Assembly: GCA_036269135.1 (NCBI GenBank)
Contig: DATASQ010000016.1
Span: 1-64,000 of the forward strand
Direction: 5' to 3'
DNA length: 64,000 nucleotides
DNA from: Palsa-343 sp036269135
GTDB taxonomy: Bacteria > Acidobacteriota > Terriglobia > Terriglobales > Acidobacteriaceae
The position numbers and the translations under genes were made by a program. The notes beneath the pieces are model-generated. The model had not been told where the DNA came from. It saw only the letters and a list, made by a program, of their open reading frames with translations, and did not search any database. Every line of letters starts with the position of its first letter. Position 1 is the stretch's first letter. This document shows positions 45,648-54,836 of the stretch, one piece after another.

Positions 45648-47285
45648 TCAATGCACCGTCACGCTCCCGTCGGCGCCATGGCTGATCCGCTGGAACAGCC
45701 ACACGACGAGCCCGGCGGCAAAGGCGACGAGCGCGGTCCAGCGAAAGACGTCCACGAAGCCCCACAGCAGCGCCTGGCGCTCGAGCTGCATATAGAGGGC
45801 GGCCAGCGCGGCGGGGCCGCCCTGGGCGCGCCCCAGATGCTGCCCGAAGTAGCCCGCCATCTGCCCGGAATAATGCTGAAACCAGACTCCCGACTGGGGC
45901 GCGCTGGCGGCGATGCCCGCCTGGTGGAAAGCCATCCGGCGGATCAGCATGGTCGATGCGAGCGAGATGCCGATCGAGCCACCGATATTCCGCAGCAGAT
46001 TAAAGATGCCTGTCGCGTTGCCCATCTGTTCGTTGGTCAGCGTCAGAGTCGCCATGTTGCCGATGGGCACGAAGACAAAGCTGAGGAAGAAACCGGTAAG
46101 GATGATCGGCACCAGCATGGTCGTGGGACTGATGCCGGTATTGATCTGCGAGAACCAGATCGAGAGCAGGCCGAAAGCGGTGAAGCCGATCATGATCAGC
46201 CAGCGGTTATCGACCTTATGGCTGATGATTCCCATAATGGGGAGCCCCAGCATGGAGCCGAGCCCGCGCGGCGCCACCACAAGGCCCGCGGTCAGGGCGG
46301 TGTACCCCAGCACCTCCTGGTAGAAGAGCGGCATCATGGCCACGGTGATGTAAATCGTGAAGCCCAGCAGGAAGATGAGCAGGCAGCCGATGGCGAGATT
46401 GCGGTTGCGGACGAGAATGCGCAGGTCCACCAGCGGGGCCTTCGTGGTCCATTCATGGCGCACAAACCATACCAGGGAGACGACCAGGGTGAGGGTTGCC
46501 CAGCGCAGCCAGCTCGAGCTGAACCAATCCACCTCCTGGCCTTTGTCGAGGACGATCTGCAGGCAGCCGGACCACACGCAGAGCAGGCCGAATCCCAGGT
46601 TGTCGAAGACCCCGGCGTTTTTGCGGTTGATGTAGGGCGGATCGTGCACGAAGCGGCTGATCATGAAGACGGCGAGAATCCCGACGGGGATGTTGATGTA
46701 GAACGCGTAGCGCCAGGTGTAGGTGTCGGTGAGCCAGCCGCCCAGGGTGGGCCCCACGACCGGGGCCACGACCACGCCGAAGCCGAGGAGCGCCATGGCG
46801 GCCCCGCGCCGGCGCGGCGGGAAGCTCTCCATGAGGATGGCCTGGGATATGGGCTGCAGCGCGCCGCCGCCGGCTCCCTGCATGACCCGCGCCAGCAGGA
46901 GAAAGCCCAGGGTCGGCGCCGATCCGCAGAGGAACGACGACGCGGTGAACAACACGACGCAGGTAATCAGGAACCGCTTGCGCCCAAAGCGCTGCGAAAA
47001 CCAGTTGCTCGCGGGCAGAATGACGGCGTTGGCGATGAGGTAGCTGGTCAGCACCCAGGTGGCTTCCGAATTCGAAGCGGCCAGCGTCCCGGCAATATAG
47101 GGCAGCGCCACCGAGGCGATGGAGGTGTCCAGCACCTCCATGAAGGTGGCCAGCATCACCGCAACGGCCACAATCCAGGGATTCCCGGCCGGCGGCGCCG
47201 CAGCCGGCGCAGCCTGGCCCGGAGGGCGCACCACCCCTGGGTCGGCGACCCCCGCTGTGACCGGACTCTCGACCAGCGTCGCCAC
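45648..47285 (-). CDS. DHA2-family drug:H+ antiporter (EmrB-like MFS)
   Basis: 545 residues with 14 predicted TM helices after a Pro/Ala-rich cytoplasmic N-terminus. Motif A-like loop WFSQRFGRKRFLI, motif D-type MEVLDTSIASVALPYIAGTL, motif C-type LGFGVVVAPVVGPTLGGWL and TWRYAFYINIPVG are hallmarks of the EmrB/QacA group. The usual periplasmic adaptor (EmrA/HlyD) and outer-membrane channel are not adjacent, so partners must be elsewhere or absent. It is convergent with rsmA, about 50 bp apart. Confidence 0.92.
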   Translation of the reverse strand: MATLVESPVTAGVADPGVVRPPGQAAPAAAPPAGNPWIVAVAVMLATFMEVLDTSIASVALPYIAGTLAASNSEATWVLTSYLIANAVILPASNWFSQRFGRKRFLITCVVLFTASSFLCGSAPTLGFLLLARVMQGAGGGALQPISQAILMESFPPRRRGAAMALLGFGVVVAPVVGPTLGGWLTDTYTWRYAFYINIPVGILAVFMISRFVHDPPYINRKNAGVFDNLGFGLLCVWSGCLQIVLDKGQEVDWFSSSWLRWATLTLVVSLVWFVRHEWTTKAPLVDLRILVRNRNLAIGCLLIFLLGFTIYITVAMMPLFYQEVLGYTALTAGLVVAPRGLGSMLGLPIMGIISHKVDNRWLIMIGFTAFGLLSIWFSQINTGISPTTMLVPIILTGFFLSFVFVPIGNMATLTLTNEQMGNATGIFNLLRNIGGSIGISLASTMLIRRMAFHQAGIAASAPQSGVWFQHYSGQMAGYFGQHLGRAQGGPAALAALYMQLERQALLWGFVDVFRWTALVAFAAGLVVWLFQRISHGADGSVTVH

Positions 47286-47434
47286 CGCTGTCCCTCCCGG
47301 CGACGCTTCAGATTAGGGATTCTCCCCCTCGCTCGCAGTGCCCACGATCACAGCGCCGGGAGGGCTGGTTTCAACCGGGGAAGGGGCCTCGATAGACTTG
47401 GGAAGGAAGGCAGGTGCGCGATGAGGGTCCGTTT

Positions 47435-48112
47435 ATGAAACAGAATTTCGCCGCAATGATCCTTGGGGGGACCGGGCAGGTCGGGAGTGCAACGGTGGCG
47501 GAGCTGCTGGCGATTCCGGAATGCCGGGAAGTGGTGATGGTCAGCCGAAAGCCGATTGCGGCGCGAGCGCGGGTGCGCAACGTCGTTCTCGATACCGGGG
47601 CGGCCGACTTTGCCGAGCGCACGGCCGCCCTGGCCCGCGCCGTCTTAAGCGAGGGGCCGGTCAGCGCGGTGAGCTGTGTGGGCGTGGGGTCGGGATCGAT
47701 GCGCTGGAGCGAGGAGGAATTGAAACGGCTTGAAATCGGGGTCGTCGGCGCCTTTGCGCGAGGCTGCCATGACGCCGGAATCGCCCAATTTTGCCTGCTT
47801 TCCGCAGCCGGCAGCAAGCCGCGCAGCCGGTTTCGCTACGTCCGCGTGATGGGCATGAAGGAAGACACTCTGCGCAGCATCGGGTTCACCCGCCTGGCCA
47901 TCTTTCGCCCCGGGATCATTGTCGGCAACGCTCATACGCCGGCCTGGGTCGGCTGGCTGGGAAACCTGGTGCCTGGGCCATTTGGCCGTATCGATCAGCG
48001 CATTCTGGGTCGATCCATCGCCGCAGAGATAGCCTTGCACGGGCAGGAGGCGGGCCAGGTGACTCGCGAAAATGCAGCCATGAAGAAACTGGCTGCGCAG
48101 TTAACCGCGTGA
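47435..48112 (+). CDS. NAD(P)-binding protein of the HTATIP2-like atypical SDR group
   Basis: 225 residues from the ATG at 47435 (GAGGG upstream; GTG at 47414 also in frame). Glycine motif MILGGTGQVGSATVAELL. Later LLSAAGSKPRSRFRYVRVMG, then LRSIGFTRLAIFRPGIIVG, matches the atypical SDR pattern of HTATIP2/CC3-type and NmrA-like proteins, which often lack full catalytic residues. The function is unknown: redox sensor or reductase. It is upstream of a decayed aminotransferase gene and recA. Confidence 0.8.
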   Translation: MKQNFAAMILGGTGQVGSATVAELLAIPECREVVMVSRKPIAARARVRNVVLDTGAADFAERTAALARAVLSEGPVSAVSCVGVGSGSMRWSEEELKRLEIGVVGAFARGCHDAGIAQFCLLSAAGSKPRSRFRYVRVMGMKEDTLRSIGFTRLAIFRPGIIVGNAHTPAWVGWLGNLVPGPFGRIDQRILGRSIAAEIALHGQEAGQVTRENAAMKKLAAQLTA

Positions 48113-48165
48113 GGTTTGGACGGGCCGTGGTGGCCTCGGCGCGGGGAGCCGAGCTCCGATTTTCC

Positions 48166-48435
48166 TTATCGCCCGGCTGCCACGCCGTCCATGACCCGCT
48201 CTTTCACCGCGCGGATCGCTGTTTCCAGCTCCAGATCGGTGTTGTAGAAGTGGGGCGACATGCGCACGCCCGCCCTGGGGCGCCAGTCCACCAGAATGTC
48301 GCGCCGCAGCAACTCCCGGCAGACTTGCTGGGAATTCGGTCTATCGATGGATACCGTCCCGCCGCGTTTTTTCCGGATCGCGCGGTCCAGGAGTTTCGCC
48401 CCCTGTTCTCCACAGCCCTGTTCCCTGTATCCTGC
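48166..48435 (-). pseudogene. C-terminal remnant of a class V (kynureninase-like) aminotransferase
   Basis: On the minus strand an open frame of about 89 codons begins after a stop (48436-48438) and ends at TAA (48166-48168). It encodes KKRGGTVSIDRPNSQQVCRE, then RDILVDWRPRAGVRMSPHFY and NTDLELETAIRAVKE. This is the conserved C-terminal domain of PLP-dependent class V aminotransferases of the kynureninase type, with the WRP..G.R.SPHFY signature. The N-terminal 300 or so residues, including the PLP Lys, are missing. Homology stops at about 48400, where heptanucleotide remnants (48414-48434) begin. No start codon context is plausible. Confidence 0.75.
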
Positions 48436-48553
48436 TCAGGACCCCATTACCACCGGGCGAATTCCGCTTTGCCGAGCAGCACTGGCCGTCCCGGCCCGAT
48501 GGTAGACTCGGGGCAATTCGTCCCAAATCAGAACACCGGATCGGAGTTTTCCC

Positions 48554-49633
48554 GTGGCAGATGACCGTCAGCGCGCCGTAGAACTGGCGCTTTCGCAGAT
48601 TGAGAAGCAGTTTGGCAAGGGATCCATCATGCGCCTCGGCAGCAAAGAGGCCATCGTCCCCATCGCGACCATCTCCACCGGCTCCATCTCCTTCGACGCG
48701 GCGCTGGGCGTCGGGGGGGTTCCCCGCGGCCGCGTCATCGAGATATTCGGCCCGGAATCCTCCGGGAAGACCACCATTACGCTGCAGATCATCGCCGAGG
48801 CCCAGAAAGCCGGCGGCCTTGCGGCGTTCGTGGATGCCGAGCATGCTCTCGATCCCGCCTACGCGAAAAAGCTGGGTGTGGACATCGACAACCTGCTCAT
48901 CTCCCAGCCGGACTACGGGGAGCAGGCGCTGGAGATCACGGAAGCGCTGGTGCGGTCCGGCGCCATTGACGTGCTCGTGGTGGACTCGGTGGCCGCTCTG
49001 GTTCCCAAAGCGGAACTGGACGGCGAGATGGGCGACTCGCACATGGGGCTGCAGGCGCGGCTCATGTCCCAGGCCCTCCGCAAGCTCACCGGAACCGTCT
49101 CCAAATCGCGTACATGCTTGATTTTTATCAATCAAATACGCGAAAAAATTGGCGTTATGTTCGGCAATCCGGAGACCACCACGGGCGGCCGCGCGCTGAA
49201 GTTCTACTCCTCGGTCCGGATCGACATTCGCCGCATTCAGGCGGTTAAGGATGGCGACACCGTGGTTGGCTCCCATACCCGGGTGAAAATCGTCAAGAAC
49301 AAGGTCGCCGCACCCTTCCGCGAGGCCGAATTCGACATCCTGTATGGCGAAGGCATCTCCCGGGAGGGCGACGTTCTCGATCTTGCCGTCGCGCAGAACA
49401 TCGTGGAGAAGAGCGGGGCCTGGTTCAGCTACTCGGGCGAGCGCATCGGCCAGGGCCGCGAAAACGTCCGCCAGTTCCTGAAGGACAATCGCGACACCTT
49501 CAACAAAATGGACGCCCAGCTGCGTCAGAAACTGGGTATTGGGGTGAAAGCGGCCGAGCCCACACCGCCGCCGGTTCCGCCCAACGGCGCCGCTCACGCC
49601 CAGGAAGCGGTTCGTCCCGCGCGCCGGCAATAG
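48554..49633 (+). CDS. recA: Recombinase RecA
   Basis: Strand-exchange ATPase and SOS coprotease. 359 residues. Walker A GPESSGKTT (66-74), VVDSVAALVPKAELDGEMGD with L1, NQIREKIGVMFGNPETTTGG as the L2 region, and a C-terminal Pro-rich tail. The start is GTG at 48554. I see no recognisable LexA box in the 150 bp upstream. A hairpin follows 6 bp after the stop. Confidence 0.98.
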   Translation: MADDRQRAVELALSQIEKQFGKGSIMRLGSKEAIVPIATISTGSISFDAALGVGGVPRGRVIEIFGPESSGKTTITLQIIAEAQKAGGLAAFVDAEHALDPAYAKKLGVDIDNLLISQPDYGEQALEITEALVRSGAIDVLVVDSVAALVPKAELDGEMGDSHMGLQARLMSQALRKLTGTVSKSRTCLIFINQIREKIGVMFGNPETTTGGRALKFYSSVRIDIRRIQAVKDGDTVVGSHTRVKIVKNKVAAPFREAEFDILYGEGISREGDVLDLAVAQNIVEKSGAWFSYSGERIGQGRENVRQFLKDNRDTFNKMDAQLRQKLGIGVKAAEPTPPPVPPNGAAHAQEAVRPARRQ

Positions 49634-49639
49634 CTGGGT

Positions 49640-49702
49640 CCTGGGAGCGTGCAGCGGCAGGCCGCGCTCCCAGGACATCGTTTCCGGGACATCGTTTCCG
49701 GG
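49640..49702 (+). terminator. Hairpin after recA, followed by a 14-bp tandem duplication
   Basis: CCTGGGAGCG (49640-49649) pairs exactly with CGCTCCCAGG (49665-49674) around a 15-base loop. There is no T-run, so intrinsic termination is only possible. Immediately after it, ACATCGTTTCCGGG is repeated twice in tandem (49675-49702) with a partial third ACAGGGG. Confidence 0.55.
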
Positions 49703-49785
49703 ACAGGGGCCATCCAACCTGCAACGACTTCCAGTCAGAAAACAGGTGAGTTCTCTGCCCTGTCTCTGGATTCGGCCCTTGCTGT

Positions 49786-51465
49786 ATGACACAGACCTCC
49801 GCGACGCGCGCGCACCGCGCCGGCGAATCCGGCGTCCCTTCAGGCCTGCCCCCTAACCCGGGCAGCGGTTGCCTGTCCGCTCAGCCGACGCTGGCGGCCG
49901 ACGAGGAGCGCCGCCTGTCGCTGGTGCGGCCGGAGTCTGCCGGGAACGGGGGGTCGGACGCTGAAACAAGTCCCCGGCTACGAGAGGCCTTCCCGGGCGG
50001 AGAGAGCGAGTTCAGCGCCTTTCTGGAGAGCGCCGCGATCGGCATGCACTGGCTGGCTCCGGACGGAATCATCCTGTGGGCCAACCGCACGGAACTGTCG
50101 CTGCTCGGCTACAGCAGGGCTCAGTATGTGGGCCATTCCATGGCTGAATTCTTCGCGGATCCCGGCCGTTTGGGGGACTTGCTGCTCCGGCTCGGGTCCG
50201 GGCAGAATCTTCACAGCTCCGAACTCCGGCTGCGTTGCGGCGACGGCGCGGTCCGCTGGTTCCGCATCGACGCCAGTCCGAACATGCGCGAGGGAAAGCT
50301 GGCGTATGCGCATTGCTTCCTTGTCGACATGAGCGAAAAGCGCCGGGCGGACGAAGATCAGGTACGGCTGGCGGCCATTGTGGAATCCTCCGACGATGCG
50401 ATCGCGAGCAAAGATCTCAACGGGATCATCACCAGCTGGAACACGGCGGCGGAACGCATCCTGGGCTACAAGGCCGAAGAGATTATCGGGAAATCGATCC
50501 TCACCGTGATCCCTCCGGAGCTGCACAAGGACGAGCCGGAGATCCTGCGCAAAATCCAGGCCGGGGAGCGCATCGAGCATTTCGAGACCGTGCGTGTTAC
50601 AAAAGCGGGCGAGCGCATCAACGTTTCGCTCACGGTTTCTCCGGTACGCGACCATTACGGGACGATCATCGGCGCGGCCAAGATCCTGCGGGATATCACG
50701 GAGCAGAAGAAGCTGGAAGCGGCGCTGCGCACCACCGAACGCCTCGCCTCGGTGGGGCGGCTCGCGGCCACGGTTGCGCATGAGATCAATAATCCGCTTG
50801 AGGCGGTTACGAATCTGCTGTACCTGGCCTGCCAGGATCCGGACCTCTCCGCATCCACGCGCGGCTGCCTGATGACGGCAGACGGAGAACTCCGGCGCGT
50901 GGCCCACATCGCGCGCCAGACTCTGGGCTTCTATCGCGATACCTCGTGGCCGGTGAGGATTTCGGTGGCTAAGGCGGTCAGCGAAATCCTGGCCATCTAC
51001 GATCGCCGCTTCCAGTACAAGGGCATCCAGGTGGCCATCGACATTCCCGCGGACCTGTTTCTCTGCGCGCTGCAGGGCGAATTGAAGCAGATCATCTCGA
51101 ATCTGGTTTCGAACGCGATCGACGCCTCACCGCAGAAGTGCAGGCTGAGCGTGCGCGCCTGGCCCTCCCGTCATTTCGAGACGGGCGCTCCGGGCATCCG
51201 CCTGGTGGTAGCGGACCAGGGGACCGGCATTCCCAAAGCGATCCGGCAGAAGATCTTCACGCCGTTTTTTACGACCAAGCGCGACGTGGGCACGGGCCTC
51301 GGTTTGTGGATCGTCCGCGACCTGCTCCTGCGGCGCGGCGGCACCATTCTTTACCGCAGCCGCACGGAGGCGCCGCGCATCGGGACCACCATGATGGTGT
51401 TCCTGCCCAGCGACGAGGAGCACGCGGAGAGCGATTCCCTGGAGTTGCGGCAGGCGGCCGACTGA
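49786..51465 (+). CDS. PAS-PAS sensor histidine kinase
   Basis: 559 residues, no TM segment. Low-complexity N-terminus (1-70), PAS 1 (about 75-185, GMHWLAPDGIILWANRTELS), PAS 2 with PAC (about 192-310, SWNTAAERILGYKAEEIIGK), H-box VAHEINNPLEAVTNL with predicted phospho-acceptor His332, and a HATPase_c domain with NLVSNAIDAS, DQGTGIP and GTGLGLWIV. It is probably a cytoplasmic sensor of redox or small molecules. No response regulator is adjacent; the nearest is the lone receiver protein at 54457. Confidence 0.92.
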   Translation: MTQTSATRAHRAGESGVPSGLPPNPGSGCLSAQPTLAADEERRLSLVRPESAGNGGSDAETSPRLREAFPGGESEFSAFLESAAIGMHWLAPDGIILWANRTELSLLGYSRAQYVGHSMAEFFADPGRLGDLLLRLGSGQNLHSSELRLRCGDGAVRWFRIDASPNMREGKLAYAHCFLVDMSEKRRADEDQVRLAAIVESSDDAIASKDLNGIITSWNTAAERILGYKAEEIIGKSILTVIPPELHKDEPEILRKIQAGERIEHFETVRVTKAGERINVSLTVSPVRDHYGTIIGAAKILRDITEQKKLEAALRTTERLASVGRLAATVAHEINNPLEAVTNLLYLACQDPDLSASTRGCLMTADGELRRVAHIARQTLGFYRDTSWPVRISVAKAVSEILAIYDRRFQYKGIQVAIDIPADLFLCALQGELKQIISNLVSNAIDASPQKCRLSVRAWPSRHFETGAPGIRLVVADQGTGIPKAIRQKIFTPFFTTKRDVGTGLGLWIVRDLLLRRGGTILYRSRTEAPRIGTTMMVFLPSDEEHAESDSLELRQAAD

Positions 51466-51485
51466 TCGAACGGCGGCCGCCCAGC

Positions 51486-53996
51486 TTATCGCGGTCCCAG
51501 TTTCAGGGTGAGTCGCAGGCCGGTGCGGAAGGTAAACGGCAGCGAGGGATAGCCGATGGGACCGATGTGCTGGTCGCTGGTGAGGTTGTCGAGTTCTGTG
51601 TAGACCGACGACCAGGGACGAAGCTGGTAGCTTCCGCTCAGATCAACCCTGGTGTAGGCGTAGTCGAGGTTGCGATTGGGCAGCAGCAGGGTGTTGCCGC
51701 CGTTCACATCCAGCCCCCCGAGGAAGGTGGAATCGTCGCTGCGGCTGGAGTACGCGGTGTTGACGACGGCGGTCCACTTACGCCCGGTGTAGAGGACGCT
51801 GCCGAAGGCGGTATGGGGCGGCTGGCGGAAGGGCCGGGCGCCGGCCAGCGGGGCGTAATTGCCGATCGGCACGCCGGGCTCACTGGGGTTATAGCTGGGG
51901 CCGACGGCGTCGGAGGAGAACGAGTGCTGGACGCCGGCGTCGAGGTAGGTGTAGCCGCCGCGCAGATACAGGTTGCGGCCGAGGCCGTATTCGATCTCCG
52001 ATTCGACGCCGATGGCGCGCCAGGCGAGCGAGTTCAGATCCAGCTCATAGGCGGAGTTATTGGCGAGAAACGACTGGAGCTGCTGCTGCTGCGCCGGCGA
52101 CAGAGCGGGCAACAACTGCGGCACCAGGGTTGCGGAAACGGCCTCGATCTGATTGCCGTATTCGTTGTGAAAATAAGTAACGCGCGCGGTCACTTTTTCA
52201 TTGAAGAAGTTCTGTTCGACTCCGCCGTCGTAGCTGCGCGACTGTTCCTCGCCGATGGGAGCGATGCCGTACCGCGCGGCGGTCGCCTGTCCGCCATTGG
52301 CGACGAGGAAGCTGTAGAGCGAGCCGATTTGCTGGTCGAGGGTGGGCTCCTGATAGCCGCGGGCAAAGTTGAACTTCAGTTTGGTGCCGTGGATCAGGCC
52401 CTGTCCGGGACGGACGACGTACCACGACGCACCCGCGCGCGGCGTGCCCACCTGGCCAAAGAGACCGTTCTCCTCCACGCCGCCCGCGGCGGTGTAGAAG
52501 AGGCGATTTTTGAACTGGCCGCCGACCTGCGCCTGGTAGTCGTAATTCTCGCGCTCCAGCCCGTTGCGGAAGGCGTAGACAGGCTCACTCTCCAGACCCC
52601 GCTCGTTCTCGTAGCGAAATGCGCCGATCACGCCGAGGTGCGGGCCGTGCTGGTAATTGGTCTCGGCATAGAGGCTGTCGCGGTTCGAATCCAAAGCCAG
52701 TTTCCAGGGATAGACGGAGCCAAAGCTGGTTCCATAATTCAGCAACGCCTTACCGGTGGTTGAATAGCCATTGGCACCCGCGACGGTGACGTTATTGCCG
52801 AAGTAATTGCCCGCCTGCAGGAAATTGCCTGTCAGCAGATTGCCGGCGGGATACCACTGCCGGCTCTCCTCACGCTTGCGCACCAGGCCGTAGCGCACGG
52901 TCGCCTTCCAGGTATCGCGAATCGCATGATCGATGGTGGCGGACATGTAGGTGTCCTGATCCAGCTGCTTGCCGTCATTCGCAATGCCGTAAAAGGAGTA
53001 GCCGCCGTTGCCCGAAGGCACGCCGGTGGCGGAGTTGGTATTGTGGCCGGTGACGCGCAGCTGGGTCTTTGCGGACCAGCTCCAGCCCAGGTTGGCCGCC
53101 TCGCTGTCGTTGTGGTAGCTGTCGTTGGGAATGGAGTTGGGCATCTGCAGGTTGGAGTAGCCGCCGTAGTAGTCCAGCTTGCGCTTCATGCCGCCGAGCT
53201 GCACCTCGTTGCGGTAGCCCCGGAAGTTGCCCGCGTCGCCCTCGTAGAGCAACGAAGGAAACGACGTGCTGCCGCGCGGGGTGGTGAGGGCCACGACCCC
53301 GGCGGCGGCATCGGATCCATAGAGCACGGAGTTGGGTCCGCGATAGATCTCGACGCTGGCCAGGCCGGTGGTGGACAGATTGCCGAAGTCGAAACGTCCG
53401 CCGACGTCCTCAACGGGGACACCATCCAGCACGACCCGGTTGGCGGTCGAACTGCCCCCGCGGATGAACAGCGAGGTCTCACCGCCGCGCTCGCCGGTCT
53501 GCACCACGTTCACGCCGGGGACCTGACGGAGGGCGTCGACGAGGAAGGCGTAGTTCTGAAACTGGGTGGCGCTCAGGTCGGTGACGGAGGCGCTCACCTG
53601 GGCCTGCGGCTGGGGCTGGCCGGTGGCGGTGACCACCACCGACTGCCGGACCCATTGCGGCTCCAGCACGATGTTCTGCGTGACGTTGTCCAGCTCACCG
53701 GCGTAGAAGCTCTGGGTGGACAGCTGGCGAAAGGAGTGCCCGGTGGCGAGGACGTAAAACCGGCCGCTGGTTCCGCTGACGAGGGTGTAGGTGCCGTCGG
53801 CGGCGGTGCGTCCTTCAAGGAGGACTTTGCCGTCGTGAACCAGCCCGACGACAGCATTGGCGATGGGATAGCCCAGCGGGTCAGTCACGGTTCCATGAAC
53901 ACTGACGGCATGGAGAGCGGGCTGTGATCCGAGCAAAAAGGTGCACAGCAGAATTACAGGAAGGAATCGGCGCACCGGCCGTGAAAGAAGCGTCAT
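51486..53996 (-). CDS. TonB-dependent outer-membrane receptor, BtuB-like (cobalamin regulated)
   Basis: 836 residues. Signal peptide (FLPVILLCTFLLGSQPALHA), then a carboxypeptidase-regulatory-like domain (VSVHGTVTDPLGYPIANAVV, to about 110). The plug has LRQVPGVNVVQTGERGGETS and IRGGSSTANRVVLDGVPVED with VEIYRGPNSVLYGSDAAAGV, typical of the BtuB/cobamide group, then a barrel ending in TLKLGPR. The cobalamin riboswitch in its leader makes cobalamin, a cobamide or a precursor the likely substrate. No btuFCD genes are near. Confidence 0.92.
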   Translation of the reverse strand: MTLLSRPVRRFLPVILLCTFLLGSQPALHAVSVHGTVTDPLGYPIANAVVGLVHDGKVLLEGRTAADGTYTLVSGTSGRFYVLATGHSFRQLSTQSFYAGELDNVTQNIVLEPQWVRQSVVVTATGQPQPQAQVSASVTDLSATQFQNYAFLVDALRQVPGVNVVQTGERGGETSLFIRGGSSTANRVVLDGVPVEDVGGRFDFGNLSTTGLASVEIYRGPNSVLYGSDAAAGVVALTTPRGSTSFPSLLYEGDAGNFRGYRNEVQLGGMKRKLDYYGGYSNLQMPNSIPNDSYHNDSEAANLGWSWSAKTQLRVTGHNTNSATGVPSGNGGYSFYGIANDGKQLDQDTYMSATIDHAIRDTWKATVRYGLVRKREESRQWYPAGNLLTGNFLQAGNYFGNNVTVAGANGYSTTGKALLNYGTSFGSVYPWKLALDSNRDSLYAETNYQHGPHLGVIGAFRYENERGLESEPVYAFRNGLERENYDYQAQVGGQFKNRLFYTAAGGVEENGLFGQVGTPRAGASWYVVRPGQGLIHGTKLKFNFARGYQEPTLDQQIGSLYSFLVANGGQATAARYGIAPIGEEQSRSYDGGVEQNFFNEKVTARVTYFHNEYGNQIEAVSATLVPQLLPALSPAQQQQLQSFLANNSAYELDLNSLAWRAIGVESEIEYGLGRNLYLRGGYTYLDAGVQHSFSSDAVGPSYNPSEPGVPIGNYAPLAGARPFRQPPHTAFGSVLYTGRKWTAVVNTAYSSRSDDSTFLGGLDVNGGNTLLLPNRNLDYAYTRVDLSGSYQLRPWSSVYTELDNLTSDQHIGPIGYPSLPFTFRTGLRLTLKLGPR

Positions 53997-54034
53997 AGTC
54001 TCCTCCGTCCCCCTCGGAACGCGGTTCTTTGGCG

Positions 54035-54215
54035 CATGGGACCGGTCTCCTGACTTGCGCTTCCGCCGAACCGCCTTCCCGAAGCCTCGGGCTTCAGTGG
54101 CACTCTGGTCCGGCTGTTTTCTGCGCTTCTTACCTGACGCAGAAACAGGCGCTTACAGTTGCGGGGCAGTGGCGGATTTTCACCGCCTTCCCGAGCATCC
54201 CAGGGCAATGGCTTT
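54035..54215 (-). promoter_or_regulatory. Cobalamin riboswitch in the leader of the BtuB-like receptor gene
   Basis: On the minus strand the leader contains the hallmark core GGTGAAAATCCGCCACTGCC directly followed by CCGCAACTGTAAGCG (about 54185 down to 54145). Next come GCCACTGAAGCCCGAGGCTTCGGGAAGG and finally the B12-box-like AAGTCAGGAGACCGGTCC (about 54058-54041). These are the conserved L5/J6-3 and B12 box elements of the adenosylcobalamin-class riboswitch. It ends about 40 bp before the receptor start, so regulation of translation or early termination is expected. Boundaries are approximate. Confidence 0.95.
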
Positions 54216-54456
54216 ATTTGTCGCGCAAACACGCCTGCGGGCGATCCCGCCGCGCCCTCGCGCCATCCCGAACCGTCTCCGGACCGGAAAGCTCGTTATA
54301 AATCCTGGCTCCGGCGAAGTCAAAAAGCCGTGACCTTCCGGGCGGGGAAAGGCGTGGCGAGCAGCGAAGAAAAATCAACGGTGGTGGCGGGGTCCGGGGC
54401 TATACTCGCTGCACGTTCCGCGAAGTCAGGCCTTCTTTTGCAGGCCAGGGCTCCCC

Positions 54457-54831
54457 ATGGATTCCTCGTCCCCCACCGGACTGCGCGTCCTGATCGCCGA
54501 TGACGAACGCCTGATCGCCGATACCCTCGGTCTGATCCTGAAGCAGGCCGGCTTTCAGGCTGAAACGGTCTACAGCGGACAGAAGGCGGTCGAGGCCGCG
54601 CGCTATCATTGCCCGGACATTTTTCTGACGGATGTGGTGATGCCGGGCATGACGGGGATCGACGCGGCGATGGAGATTGCCGCCATGAATCCGGCGTGCC
54701 GGGTGCTGCTGCTTTCCGGACAGGCCGCCACCGCGGATCTGCTGCGCGACGCGCGGCTGCGCGGGCATCATTTCGAGGTGCTGCTGAAGCCGGTGCACCC
54801 CAGCCAGCTGATCGCGCGTCTGCGCTCCTGA
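54457..54831 (+). CDS. Stand-alone response regulator receiver protein (CheY-like)
   Basis: 124 residues, a single receiver domain with no output domain. Acidic pocket DDE (15-17), phospho-acceptor Asp59 in LTDVVMPGMTG, conserved Ser87 (LLLSGQA) and Lys111 in LLKPVHP. It probably acts by protein-protein contact or phosphotransfer. Divergent from the B12-regulated receptor and convergent with engB (5 bp between stops). No kinase is directly adjacent; the PAS kinase is about 3 kb upstream. Confidence 0.9.
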   Translation: MDSSSPTGLRVLIADDERLIADTLGLILKQAGFQAETVYSGQKAVEAARYHCPDIFLTDVVMPGMTGIDAAMEIAAMNPACRVLLLSGQAATADLLRDARLRGHHFEVLLKPVHPSQLIARLRS

Positions 54832-54836
54832 GGAGT

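Noticed and set aside
45648..47438. Plus-strand 624-codon frame over the efflux pump gene
   Set aside because: Antisense of an unambiguous 14-TM transporter; rich in Glu/Gly/His/Arg as expected from reversing hydrophobic codons.
48400..48553. LexA/SOS box upstream of recA
   Set aside because: No interrupted palindrome resembling any LexA site I know was found in this stretch.
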